Under the pieces are notes generated by a model. It did no database searches. It had not been told where the DNA came from and was given only the letters and a program-made list of their open reading frames with translations. Shown one piece after another: positions 47,830 through 56,447 of a stretch of 64,000 bases of DNA. Both the position numbers and the translations under genes were made by a program. How positions within the stretch are numbered: the first letter of the stretch is position 1; each line of letters starts with the position of its first letter. The stretch is from Cyanobium gracile PCC 6307 (lineage in GTDB: Bacteria > Cyanobacteriota > Cyanobacteriia > PCC-6307 > Cyanobiaceae): the NCBI RefSeq assembly GCF_000316515.1, contig NC_019675.1:2815964-2879963 (forward strand), in the 5' to 3' direction.

Positions 47830-49572
47830 ATGAAACTCTTCCAGCAACTGCTGGTTGCTCCTGCAGCTCTCGGCCTGCTCGCCCCCGTGGCGGTCCAGGC
47901 GGCTGAGCTCAACATCGACGGCGTCAACAAGTACGCCTCCGAGGAGCAAGTCACCAGCATCAACCAGTTTTCCGACGTCAAGCCCACCGACTGGGCCTAC
48001 CAGGCGCTCTCGAACCTGATCGAGCGCTACGGCTGCGTCGCCGGCTACCCGAACGGCACCTACAAGGGCGGCCAGGCCATGACCCGCTATGAAGCGGCGG
48101 CCCTGCTGAACGCCTGCCTCGATCGGATCACCGAGGTGACCGACGAGCTGAAGCGCCTGATGGCCGAGTTCGAGAAGGAACTCGCCGTGCTGCGCGGCCG
48201 GGTGGATGGCCTGGAGGCCAAGGTGGGCGAGCTGGAGGCCACCCAGTTCTCCACCACCACCAAGCTGACCGGTAAGGCCACCTTCATCATGGGGGCCAAC
48301 AGCTACGGCGGTAACGCCCAGGTGAGCCCCGCCGCTTCCCTGCTCACCGGCGTCCCCGCCTTCGTCACCGGACCCTTCGGTCCCGCCGGCCCTGTTGTTC
48401 CCAACACCTGGCAGAACCAGGCCCGTCAGACCCAGGGCGCCACGGCGTTCAACTACGACATCCAGCTCAACTTCGACACCAGCTTCACCGGCAAGGACCT
48501 GCTCCGCACCCGTCTGCGGGCCGGTAACTTTGCCCAGTCGCCCTTCGGCGGCCCCACCGTCGGCCTGAACGCCACGGAAGCCGGCTTCGAAGAATTCTGC
48601 GGCCTGGGTGTCGACTGCGGTGACGTGGTCGCCATCAACCGCCTCTTCTACCAGTTCCCCCTGGGCAGCAACTTCACCGCCACCATCGGTGGTCGCGTCC
48701 GTCAGGACGACATGCTGGCCGTCTGGCCGTCCGCCTACCCGGCTGACACCGTCCTCGACATCTTCACCTACGCCGGTGCTCCCGGCACCTACAGCCTGAA
48801 CCTGGGCGCTGGTGGTGGTCTGTGGTGGAAGAGCGGCGGCTTCAGCATCAGCGCCAACTACGTCTCTGCCAACGGTGACGTGGGCAACCCGATCGCAGGC
48901 ACCCCCAACTGCGGCGGTATCGGCAACGCCTGCTCCGCCCAGACCGGGACGGCCCAGGTGGCCTACACCGGCTCCAACTGGGGCATCGCGGCGGCCTACA
49001 CCTACTCCTCGGGTGGTGCCGGCACCTATGGCGGCAACGCCACGCCTCTGGCCAACACCCTCTTCCTGAACTCGGCGGCCACCAACTCGGTGGGCATCAG
49101 CGCCTACTGGCAGCCCAGCACCTCCGGCTGGATCCCCTCGATCAGCACCGGCTGGGGTATCAACCGCAACCAGTTCAACGGCACCAGCTTCGTGGATGGT
49201 GGGCTCGTCTCCACCACCGGCATCACCAACGCCACCAGCCAGTCCTGGTACGTGGGTCTGCAGTGGGATGACGTGTTCATCAAGGGCAACTCCGCCGGTA
49301 TGGCCGTGGGTCAGCCCACCTTCCTGACCGCCGTCAGCGGTGGCAACCCCGTCTTCGGTGGTCCCGCCGCCGCCACCGCCATCGTCGATGGCAACTACGC
49401 CTGGGAGTGGTGGTACAAGTTCCAGGTCACCGACAACATCAGCGTGACCCCGGCGCTCTACTACCTGAGCGCTCCCCTGGGCCAGGTCTCCAAGAACGTT
49501 GGCGCGATCGGAACCACCGGTACCGATTTCAACAACTTCGGCGGCTTCATCAAGACCACCTTCAAATTCTGA
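47830..49572 (+). CDS. SLH-domain porin (Som/OprB type), copy 1
   Basis: A 580-residue outer-membrane protein. A signal peptide ends near VAVQA-AEL (residue 24). An SLH domain (about 42-105; INQFSDVKPTDWAYQALSNL) binds peptidoglycan-linked polymer. A coiled coil (about 110-150; DELKRLMAEFEKELAVLRGR) leads into an aromatic-rich beta-barrel ending in the C-terminal Phe that signals barrel assembly. Two Cys pairs (CGLGVDCG; CGGIGNAC) lie in probable loops. These are the major cyanobacterial porins for small solutes and perhaps iron. Barrel type matches copy 2. The ATG at 47830 gives the MKLFQQLLVAP signal start. Confidence 0.94.
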   Translation: MKLFQQLLVAPAALGLLAPVAVQAAELNIDGVNKYASEEQVTSINQFSDVKPTDWAYQALSNLIERYGCVAGYPNGTYKGGQAMTRYEAAALLNACLDRITEVTDELKRLMAEFEKELAVLRGRVDGLEAKVGELEATQFSTTTKLTGKATFIMGANSYGGNAQVSPAASLLTGVPAFVTGPFGPAGPVVPNTWQNQARQTQGATAFNYDIQLNFDTSFTGKDLLRTRLRAGNFAQSPFGGPTVGLNATEAGFEEFCGLGVDCGDVVAINRLFYQFPLGSNFTATIGGRVRQDDMLAVWPSAYPADTVLDIFTYAGAPGTYSLNLGAGGGLWWKSGGFSISANYVSANGDVGNPIAGTPNCGGIGNACSAQTGTAQVAYTGSNWGIAAAYTYSSGGAGTYGGNATPLANTLFLNSAATNSVGISAYWQPSTSGWIPSISTGWGINRNQFNGTSFVDGGLVSTTGITNATSQSWYVGLQWDDVFIKGNSAGMAVGQPTFLTAVSGGNPVFGGPAAATAIVDGNYAWEWWYKFQVTDNISVTPALYYLSAPLGQVSKNVGAIGTTGTDFNNFGGFIKTTFKF

Positions 49573-49611
49573 TCCTTCGGGATTCACTTCTCTCACAACG
49601 TCCTCAAACTC

Positions 49612-49640
49612 GCCCGGCTGCATTGCAGTCGGGCTTTTTT
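49612..49640 (+). terminator. Porin 1 terminator
   Basis: GCCCGGCTGCA (49612-49622) pairs with TGCAGTCGGGC (49624-49634, one G-T), followed by TTTTTT. Closely related to the terminator of copy 2. Confidence 0.95.
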
Positions 49641-49704
49641 GTATGTTGTCGAACCTGGTGACTTGGGGCGCTTGATCGATCGTTACCTGAGTCTGACTTG
49701 CTGC

Positions 49705-49732
49705 TTGCAGGGCAAGAAACAGGACCTATACT
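49705..49732 (+). promoter_or_regulatory. Porin 2 promoter
   Basis: TTGCAG (49705-49710), a 16-base spacer, then TATACT (49727-49732) make a good sigma70 promoter. The -35 is inside a small dyad CTTGC-AGG-GCAAG (49704-49716), a possible operator. A leader of about 40 bases would end with CTCCTTATTGTGTGAGGA, where TCCT can pair with AGGA of the SD. Confidence 0.65.
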
Positions 49733-49780
49733 TTCACGTGTTCCGGCATGGAACAGCACTCCTTATTGTGTGAGGAATCC

Positions 49781-51601
49781 ATGAAGCCCTTCCAGCAACT
49801 GCTGGTTGCTCCTGCCGCTCTCGGCCTGCTCGCCCCCGTGGCGGTCCAGGCGGCTGAGCTCAACATCGACGGCGTCAACAAGTACGCCTCCGAGGAGCAA
49901 GTCACCAGCATCAACCAGTTCTCCGACGTCAAGCCCACCGACTGGGCCTTCCAGGCGCTCTCGAACCTGATCGAGCGCTACGGCTGCGTCGCCGGCTACC
50001 CGAACGGCACCTACAAGGGCGGCCAGGCCATGACCCGCTATGAAGCGGCGGCCCTCCTGAACGCCTGCCTCGACCGGATCACCGAGGTGACCGACGAGCT
50101 GAAGCGCCTGATGGCCGAGTTCGAGAAGGAACTCGCCGTGCTGCGCGGCCGTGTGGATGGCCTGGAGGCCAAGGTGGGCGAGCTGGAGGCCACCCAGTTC
50201 TCCACCACCACCAAGCTGACCGGTAAGGCCACCTTCATCATGGGGGCCAACAGCTACGGCGGTAACGCCCAGATCGTTCCGGTGCCTGGGGTCTTCCTGC
50301 CCGCCGTTCCCAACGACCCCGCCGCCGTCCTGCTGCCCGCCAGCCTGGTCGGGGCCGGAGCTGTGATTCCTTCCTTCGTGCCCGGTGCCTTCGGGGCGAA
50401 CCCCGCCGGCTTCGGCTACGTCCCCAACACCTGGGCGAACCAGGCCCGCCAGACCCAGGGCGCCACGGCCTTCAACTACGACATCCAGCTCAACTTCGAC
50501 ACCAGCTTCACCGGCAAGGACCTGCTCCGCACCCGTCTGCGGGCCGGTAACTTCGCCCAAGGTCCCTTCGGTCAGCCGGTCGTCGGCCTGAACGCTACCG
50601 AAGCCGGGTTTGAGGAGAACTGCGGCCTGGGCGTTGACTGCGGTGACGTGGTCGCCATCAACCGCCTCTTCTACCAGTTCCCCCTGGGCAGCAACTTCAC
50701 CGCCACCATCGGTGGTCGCGTCCGTCAGGACGACATGCTGGCCGTCTGGCCGTCCGCCTACCCGGCTGACACCGTCCTCGACATCTTCACCTACGCCGGT
50801 GCTCCTGGCACCTACAGCCTGAACCTCGGCGCTGGTGGTGGTCTGTGGTGGAAGAGCGGCGGCTTCAGCATCAGCGCCAACTACGTCTCCGCCAACGGTG
50901 ACGTGGGCAACCCGATCGCCGGCACGGCGAACTGCGGCGGCATCGGCAACGCCTGCTCCGCCCAGACCGGTACCGGCCAGATCGCCTACACCGGCTCCAA
51001 CTGGGGCATCGCGGCGGCCTACACCTACTCTTCGGGTGGTGCCGGTCTCTACACCGGCAACGGCACTCCGCTGGCCACCATCTTCCAGACCAACGCCGCC
51101 GCCACCAACTCGGTGGGCATCAGCGCCTACTGGCAGCCCACCGACTCCGGCTGGATCCCCTCGATCAGCGCCGGCTGGGGCATCAACCGCAGCAACTACA
51201 ACGGCACCACCAACCTCAACGGCGCCGCGAACCTCGTCTCCACCACCGGCATCACCAACGCCACCAGCCAGTCCTGGTACGTGGGTCTGCAGTGGGATGA
51301 CGTGTTCATCAAGGGCAACTCCTTCGGCATGGCCGTGGGTCAGCCCACCTTCCTGACGTCCGTCAGCGCCGGTCCCGCCGTCTTCGGTGGTCCCGCCGCC
51401 GCCACCGCCATCGTCGATGGCAACTACGCCTGGGAGTGGTGGTACAAGTTCCAGGTCACCGACAACATCAGCGTGACCCCGGCGCTCTACTACCTGAGCG
51501 CTCCCCTGGGTCAGGTTTCCAAGAACGTCGGTGCGATCGGTCCTGTGGGCTCCGACTTCAACAACTTCGGCGGCTTCATCAAGACCACCTTCAAGTTCTG
51601 A
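49781..51601 (+). CDS. SLH-domain porin (Som/OprB type), copy 2
   Basis: A 606-residue porin of the same barrel type as copy 1. Signal peptide, SLH and coiled coil are almost identical. After NSYGGNAQ it has a much longer hydrophobic, Pro/Ala/Val-rich insertion (about residues 163-210; PGVFLPAVPNDPAAVLLPAS) where copy 1 has a short one, so a loop near the start of the barrel differs strongly. The Cys pairs of copy 1 are kept. The C-terminus ends FIKTTFKF. It has its own promoter and terminator, so copies 1 and 2 can be expressed separately. Confidence 0.94.
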   Translation: MKPFQQLLVAPAALGLLAPVAVQAAELNIDGVNKYASEEQVTSINQFSDVKPTDWAFQALSNLIERYGCVAGYPNGTYKGGQAMTRYEAAALLNACLDRITEVTDELKRLMAEFEKELAVLRGRVDGLEAKVGELEATQFSTTTKLTGKATFIMGANSYGGNAQIVPVPGVFLPAVPNDPAAVLLPASLVGAGAVIPSFVPGAFGANPAGFGYVPNTWANQARQTQGATAFNYDIQLNFDTSFTGKDLLRTRLRAGNFAQGPFGQPVVGLNATEAGFEENCGLGVDCGDVVAINRLFYQFPLGSNFTATIGGRVRQDDMLAVWPSAYPADTVLDIFTYAGAPGTYSLNLGAGGGLWWKSGGFSISANYVSANGDVGNPIAGTANCGGIGNACSAQTGTGQIAYTGSNWGIAAAYTYSSGGAGLYTGNGTPLATIFQTNAAATNSVGISAYWQPTDSGWIPSISAGWGINRSNYNGTTNLNGAANLVSTTGITNATSQSWYVGLQWDDVFIKGNSFGMAVGQPTFLTSVSAGPAVFGGPAAATAIVDGNYAWEWWYKFQVTDNISVTPALYYLSAPLGQVSKNVGAIGPVGSDFNNFGGFIKTTFKF

Positions 51602-51637
51602 TTCGTCAGAGCCTTTCCTCACACCGTCCTCTCGTTG

Positions 51638-51666
51638 GCCCGGCTGCACTGCAGCCGGGCATTTTT
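51638..51666 (+). terminator. Porin 2 terminator
   Basis: Perfect 11-bp stem GCCCGGCTGCA / TGCAGCCGGGC with a one-base spacer, followed by ATTTTT. Confidence 0.95.
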
Positions 51667-51767
51667 CTTCTCTGATCCCAGCCGGATCACCTCGCCTTGT
51701 TCCAATGGTCACACCGCCCCGTGACCCTTTCCCGTTCCCGTCCCTGGCACGCCGATACCTTCTGGTC

Positions 51768-51802
51768 TCCCCTGTCGGGGATTCCTCTTTTTGGTGTGAG
51801 GA
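51768..51802 (+). promoter_or_regulatory. Porin 3 leader: two hairpins, the second covering the SD
   Basis: TCCCC-TGTC-GGGGA (51768-51781) is followed by TCCTC (51783-51787), which can pair with GAGGA (51798-51802), the SD of the ATG at 51806. The same arrangement with a different first loop precedes copy 4. A GGTCAC-N8-GTGACC dyad (51707-51726) lies further upstream. Confidence 0.55.
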
Positions 51803-51805
51803 CCA

Positions 51806-53563
51806 ATGAAACCCTTCCAGCAATTCCTGCTGGCGCCGGTGGCCCTTGGGCTGCTGTCGCCGCTTGCCGCTTCGGCCGGCGAGATCTCCCCGTCCCAGAG
51901 GGCGGAGATCTCCACCTATATGGAGCAGCAGAACATTGACAGCTTCAAGGCCTGGGAAGCCCAGAACCAGGTCACCAGCATCAACCAGTTTTCCGACGTC
52001 AAGCCCACCGACTGGGCCTACCAGGCGCTCTCGAACCTGATCGAGCGCTACGGCTGCGTCGCCGGTTACCCGAACGGCACCTACAAGGGCGGCCAGGCCA
52101 TGACCCGGTTTGAGGCGGCGGCCCTGCTGAACGCTTGCCTCGACCGGATCACCGAGGTGACCGACGAGCTGAAGCGCCTGATGGAGGAGTTCGAGAAGGA
52201 ACTCGCCGTGCTGCGCGGCCGTGTGGATGGCCTGGAGGCCAAGGTGGGCGAGCTGGAGGCCACCCAGTTCTCCACCACCACCCGGCTTCAGGGCGAAGCC
52301 ACGTTCGTGATCGGTGCCAACAGCTTCGGTGGTAACCAGAACCTGCCGAACCCGGCCGTCGGTGTGCCGGCCGGTGCGGCCAATGCCTTCCCCGCCAACA
52401 ACCGGCGCAACTGGGGCGCCACGGTGTTCAACTACGACGTCCGCCTCAATTTCCTCACCAGCTTCACCGGCAAGGACCTGCTGTACACCCGTCTGCGCAG
52501 CGGCAATGCCAACAACAGCCCCTTCAACGGCCAGCCCTACAACCTGATGGCGCTGGACAAGCTCACGGCGCCCACGGCCGGGGCGGACACCGTCTTCATC
52601 GACCGCCTCTACTACCGCTTTCCGATCGGTCGCGACTTCACGGCCCTGATCGGCGCGAAGGCCCGCGCCACCGAGTTCCTGGCGATTTCCCCCTGGTTCT
52701 ACAAGTCGGAGATCCTCGACGTCTTCACCCTGCACGGGGCTCCCGGCGCCTACAACAAGGCCACCGGCTCCACCTTCGGCCTGATGTGGAAGCAGAACGT
52801 TCCCAAGGGCAAGCCCTACTTCGCGGTCTCCACCGCCTACGTCGCCCCTGTGGCTGACAACGGCAACCCCAGCCAGGGGGGCCTGCTGAACGAGCGCAGC
52901 CGCGGCACGTGGACGACCCAGGCCGGCATCGCCGGCAAGCAATGGCGTTTCGCCGTCGCCTGGAGCTACGTCCAGTGCGGCCAGAACTTCCGCCGCGGCA
53001 CCTCCTTTGCCCAGCCGGCGGTCGGCTGCCCCAGCATCAACAACAACTTCCTGGGTTCGGAGGCCTACGGCAACAGCGCCGCCTACGCCAACAACTTCGC
53101 CACCACCTTCGCGTGGCAGCCCAGGAAGAGCGGCTGGATCCCCTCCATCAACCTGGGCTGGGGCTACAACGCCCTCACCCAGCCGGCGCTGAACCCTGTC
53201 CTGGCCAGGATCAACGGCATCAATGTGCCGGTGCGCGACACCGTGCCGACCTTCAACCAGTCGGCCAACCGGGGCGCCAGCCAGTCCTGGAGTGTCGGCC
53301 TGCAGTGGACCGACGTGTTCGCCAAGGGCAACGAGGCCGGCATGGCGGTGGGCCAGCCGGTGTTCACCACCTCGCTGCGCAACGGCGAGACCCCCCAGGA
53401 CGGCAACTTCATCTGGGAGTGGTGGTACAAGTTCCAGGTCACCGACAACATCAGCGTGACCCCGGCCCTGTTTTATCTGAGCCGCCCCAACGGCCAGTTC
53501 ACCACCGCCGGCCAGTCGAGCAGTGTGCTCGGCGGTCTGGTCCAGACCCAGTTCCGGTTCTGA
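51806..53563 (+). CDS. SLH-domain porin (Som/OprB type), copy 3
   Basis: A 585-residue porin with the second barrel type. The signal peptide ends near AASAG (residue 24). A short acidic/helical insert follows (SPSQRAEISTYMEQQNIDSF), absent from copies 1-2. The shared SLH domain and coiled coil come next. The barrel has different loops and a CGQNFRRGTSFAQPAVGC cysteine pair, and ends VQTQFRF. Closest relative is copy 4. SLH proteins of this kind tether the outer membrane to peptidoglycan as well as forming pores. Confidence 0.94.
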   Translation: MKPFQQFLLAPVALGLLSPLAASAGEISPSQRAEISTYMEQQNIDSFKAWEAQNQVTSINQFSDVKPTDWAYQALSNLIERYGCVAGYPNGTYKGGQAMTRFEAAALLNACLDRITEVTDELKRLMEEFEKELAVLRGRVDGLEAKVGELEATQFSTTTRLQGEATFVIGANSFGGNQNLPNPAVGVPAGAANAFPANNRRNWGATVFNYDVRLNFLTSFTGKDLLYTRLRSGNANNSPFNGQPYNLMALDKLTAPTAGADTVFIDRLYYRFPIGRDFTALIGAKARATEFLAISPWFYKSEILDVFTLHGAPGAYNKATGSTFGLMWKQNVPKGKPYFAVSTAYVAPVADNGNPSQGGLLNERSRGTWTTQAGIAGKQWRFAVAWSYVQCGQNFRRGTSFAQPAVGCPSINNNFLGSEAYGNSAAYANNFATTFAWQPRKSGWIPSINLGWGYNALTQPALNPVLARINGINVPVRDTVPTFNQSANRGASQSWSVGLQWTDVFAKGNEAGMAVGQPVFTTSLRNGETPQDGNFIWEWWYKFQVTDNISVTPALFYLSRPNGQFTTAGQSSSVLGGLVQTQFRF

Positions 53564-53593
53564 TCCTTCGGCTTCCCTCCTCACAGCGCTCCG

Positions 53594-53615
53594 GCCCCCC
53601 TCCACGGGGGGCTTT
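53594..53615 (+). terminator. Porin 3 terminator
   Basis: GCCCCCC-TCCAC-GGGGGGC followed by only TTT. The stem is strong but the T-run is short, so some read-through is possible. Confidence 0.7.
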
Positions 53616-53761
53616 CCCTCTCCCGGGTGCTGATCACGGCCGCCCTGTCAGGACCTTGCCCGGTCCTTTCCTTCTTCCGACAGCGAGGATCATCGGGGTT
53701 TCCATGTCAGCTGCAATACCAGCCGGTGTAATCCGGCCTTTCTTCCGGGCAGGCGGATTCC

Positions 53762-53767
53762 TATACC
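53762..53767 (+). promoter_or_regulatory. Porin 4 -10 element
   Basis: TATACC at 53762-53767 matches the -10 of copy 2 (TATACT) in sequence and context (CCTATAC). No consensus -35 is visible at the right distance. Confidence 0.5.
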
Positions 53768-53776
53768 TTTGCGCCG

Positions 53777-53811
53777 TCCCCTCCGGGGGATTCCTCTTTT
53801 TGGTGTGAGGA
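53777..53811 (+). promoter_or_regulatory. Porin 4 leader: two hairpins, the second covering the SD
   Basis: TCCCC-TCCG-GGGGA (53777-53790) then TCCTC (53792-53796) pairing with GAGGA (53807-53811), the SD of ATG 53815. Compared with copy 3 the stems are kept while the loop bases differ. Confidence 0.55.
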
Positions 53812-53814
53812 CCA

Positions 53815-55584
53815 ATGAAACCCTTCCAGCAATTCCTGCTGGCGCCGGTGGCCCTTGGGCTGCTGTCGCCGCTTGCCGCTTCGGCCGGTGAGATCTCCCC
53901 GTCCCAGCGGGCGGAGATCTCCACCTATATGGAGCAGCAGAACATTGACAGCTTCAAGGCCTGGGAAGCCCAGAACCAGGTCACCAGCATCAACCAGTTC
54001 TCCGACGTCAAGCCCACCGACTGGGCCTACCAGGCGCTCTCGAACCTGATCGAGCGCTACGGCTGCGTCGCCGGCTATCCGAACGGCACCTACAAGGGCG
54101 GCCAGGCCATGACCCGCTATGAAGCGGCGGCCCTGCTGAACGCCTGCCTCGATCGGATCACCGAAGTGACCGACGAGCTGAAGCGCCTGATGGAGGAGTT
54201 CGAGAAGGAACTCGCCGTGCTGCGCGGCCGGGTGGATGGCCTGGAGGCCAAGGTGGGCGAGCTGGAGGCCACCCAGTTCTCCACCACCACCAAGCTCCAG
54301 GGTGATGCGGTCTTCGTGATCGGCTCCAACAGCTTCGGTGGCAACCAGGGCCTGCCGAACCCCGCCGTCGGTGTGCCGGCCGCTGCGGCCAACGCCTTCC
54401 CCGCCAACAACCGGCGCAACTGGGGCGCCACGGTGTTCAACTACGACATCCGCCTCAACTTCCTCACCAGCTTCACCGGCAAGGACCTGCTGTACACCCG
54501 TCTGCGCAGCGGCAACTTCAACAACAGCCCCTTCGGCGGCCAGCCCTACAACCTGATGGCGCTGGATCGCGCCTTCTCCCCGGTCGGTGGAGCTGACGTC
54601 GTCAACATCGACCGTCTCTACTACCGCTTCCCGATCGGCCGCGACTTCACCGCCCTGGTCGGTGCCCGGGCCCGGAACACCGAGTTCCTGGCGATCACGC
54701 CCTGGTTCTACAACGGTGGCATCCTTGATGTCTTCACGCTGCACGGCGCCCCCGGCACCTACAACAAAGCCACCGGTTCCACCTTCGGCCTGATGTGGAA
54801 GCAGAACGTCAAGAAGGGCAAGCCCTTCTTCGCGATCTCCACCGCCTACGTCGCCCCCAACGGTGACAATGGCAACCCCAGCCAGGGGGGCCTGCTGAAC
54901 GAACGCAGCCGCGGGACCTGGACGACCCAGGCCGGTTTCGCCGGCAAGAACTGGCGCTTCGCCTTCGCCTGGAGCTACGTCCAGTGCGGCCAGAACTTCC
55001 GCCGCGGCACCTCCTTCGCCCAGCCGGCGGTCGACTGCCCCAACATCAACAACAACTTCCTGGGTTCGGAGAACTTCGGCACCAACGCCTCCTACTCCAA
55101 CAACTTCGCCACCACCTTCGCGTGGCAGCCCAAGAAGAGCGGCTGGATCCCCTCGATCAACCTGGGCTGGGGCTACAACGCCCTGACCCAGCCCCAACTG
55201 AACCCCCAGACCGCCCTGCTGCGCGTCGGGGCCACGTCGGTGCGGGTGCCGACCTTCGACACGGTGCCGACCTTCAACCAGTCGGCCAACCGGGGCGCCA
55301 GCCAGTCCTGGAGTGTCGGCCTGCAGTGGGCCGATGCGTTCGCCAAGGGCAATGCCCTCGGCATGGCCGTGGGTCAGCCGGTGTTCGCCACCTCCCTGCG
55401 CAACGGCCAGACGCCCCAGGACGGCAACTTCGTCTGGGAATGGTGGTACCGGTTCCAGGTCACCGACAACATCAGCGTGACCCCGGCCCTGTTTTATCTG
55501 AGCCGCCCCAACGGCCAGTTCACCACCGCCGGCCAGTCGAGCAGCGTGCTCGGCGGTCTGGTCCAGACCCAGTTCCGGTTCTGA
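53815..55584 (+). CDS. SLH-domain porin (Som/OprB type), copy 4
   Basis: A 589-residue porin nearly identical to copy 3 through the signal peptide, insert, SLH and coiled coil, and very similar in the barrel. Differences cluster in loops, for example after LMALD (AFSPVGGADV against KLTAPTAGADT) and near NPQTALLRVGATSVRVPTF. It ends VQTQFRF. Own leader and terminator. The copies probably differ in surface exposure rather than basic function; that is inference. Confidence 0.94.
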   Translation: MKPFQQFLLAPVALGLLSPLAASAGEISPSQRAEISTYMEQQNIDSFKAWEAQNQVTSINQFSDVKPTDWAYQALSNLIERYGCVAGYPNGTYKGGQAMTRYEAAALLNACLDRITEVTDELKRLMEEFEKELAVLRGRVDGLEAKVGELEATQFSTTTKLQGDAVFVIGSNSFGGNQGLPNPAVGVPAAAANAFPANNRRNWGATVFNYDIRLNFLTSFTGKDLLYTRLRSGNFNNSPFGGQPYNLMALDRAFSPVGGADVVNIDRLYYRFPIGRDFTALVGARARNTEFLAITPWFYNGGILDVFTLHGAPGTYNKATGSTFGLMWKQNVKKGKPFFAISTAYVAPNGDNGNPSQGGLLNERSRGTWTTQAGFAGKNWRFAFAWSYVQCGQNFRRGTSFAQPAVDCPNINNNFLGSENFGTNASYSNNFATTFAWQPKKSGWIPSINLGWGYNALTQPQLNPQTALLRVGATSVRVPTFDTVPTFNQSANRGASQSWSVGLQWADAFAKGNALGMAVGQPVFATSLRNGQTPQDGNFVWEWWYRFQVTDNISVTPALFYLSRPNGQFTTAGQSSSVLGGLVQTQFRF

Positions 55585-55653
55585 TTCCCCGGGGTCCCCA
55601 TCGGTCCCTCCAGATCGGCGCTCCTTTCTCCTCACCCTTCCTCACAACCCTTC

Positions 55654-55679
55654 AGCCCCCCTCTCCAGGGGGGCTTTTT
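55654..55679 (+). terminator. Porin 4 terminator
   Basis: AGCCCCCC-TCTCCA-GGGGGGCT with a following T-run (TTTTT). Confidence 0.93.
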
Positions 55680-55751
55680 CATGGGCGGGCGCGGCCGGGC
55701 CGTCCGGGCGGGCCCATCGGCGATGCTGGATCCAGATGGCGCCGTCAGCGC

Positions 55752-56447
55752 ATGGCCAGGACCTCCGCCGACCATTACGCCATCCTCGGGGTCACGCCTG
55801 GGGCCACCACTGCGGAAATCAAGGCGGCCTACCGGGCCCTCGTCAAACGGCATCACCCGGATGCCGGCGGTGACCCGCGCACGATCCTGGCCCTGAATGC
55901 GGCCTGGGAGGTGCTGGGCGACGGGGACCGGCGCCGCCTTTACGACCACGGAGCGGGCGTCGCGGCACCGGCACACCCCGCCGCGGCGGGCTCCGCGACG
56001 GCCAGGGGGCCAGCGGCGCCTCGCCATCGCGGCGTCGGGGCCGCCAGTGACGAGGAGCTGCTGGGCTGGCTCCAGCAGGTGTACGTGCCGATCGACCGGC
56101 TGATCGGGCAGGTGATCAATCCCTTCCCGGCCCAGCTTCGCTCCCTGGCCGCCGACCCCTACGACGACGCGCTGATGGGGGCGTTCTGCGCCTTCCTCGA
56201 CCAGAGCCGGCAGCGCATGGAAAAGGTGGAGGCCCTCTACCGCTCCCGGGCCTGCCCAGCGGCGGCCAAGGGGTTCGGCCTCAGCCTCTACCACTGCCTC
56301 AGCCAGGTGCAGGATGCCCTGGTGGAGCTGGAGCGCTACACCATGGGCTATGTCGACAGCTACCTCCATGACGGCAAGGAGATGCTGCGGGAGGCCCGGC
56401 TGCGCCGCAGCCGTCTGAAGGAGGAACGGCGCCGAGTGGAGCTCTAG
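55752..56447 (+). CDS. J-domain (DnaJ-like) protein
   Basis: A 231-residue protein. The J domain occupies residues 1-70 with the Hsp70-activating HPD in KRHHPDAGGD. A Pro/Ala linker leads to a helical C-terminal domain (EELLGWLQQVYVPIDRLIGQVINPFPAQLRSL) that has no zinc finger or classical substrate-binding fold. It ends in a basic coil (LRRSRLKEERRR). It is probably a type III J-protein with a dedicated client. ATG at 55752 is the start of the J domain. It shares its stop region with ndhO (4-bp convergent overlap). Confidence 0.9.
   Translation: MARTSADHYAILGVTPGATTAEIKAAYRALVKRHHPDAGGDPRTILALNAAWEVLGDGDRRRLYDHGAGVAAPAHPAAAGSATARGPAAPRHRGVGAASDEELLGWLQQVYVPIDRLIGQVINPFPAQLRSLAADPYDDALMGAFCAFLDQSRQRMEKVEALYRSRACPAAAKGFGLSLYHCLSQVQDALVELERYTMGYVDSYLHDGKEMLREARLRRSRLKEERRRVEL

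Larger units (their letters stand above)
47830..55584 (+). repeat. Tandem array of four porin genes with near-identical 5' parts
   Basis: The roughly 350 bases coding for the SLH domain and coiled coil (48 kb, 50 kb, 52 kb and 54 kb) are almost base-for-base the same in all four genes, silent positions included. The barrels fall into two types (copies 1-2 and 3-4). A shorter shared block codes for EWWYKFQVTDNISVTPAL near each 3' end. This pattern suggests gene conversion between the ends. Confidence 0.85.

Noticed and set aside
49763-53605. A 1280-codon open frame on the minus strand across porins 2 and 3, and similar ones across copies 1 and 4
   Set aside because: It lies exactly opposite the porin genes, has repeated low-complexity Gly/Val/Glu/Asp sequence, and results from codon bias in GC-rich repeats. 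The porins have clear signal peptides and domains.
47830-55584. Porin array as a mobile or CRISPR-like repeat
   Set aside because: No transposase, terminal repeats or spacer structure. The repeats are coding and in frame, each with its own promoter region and terminator.
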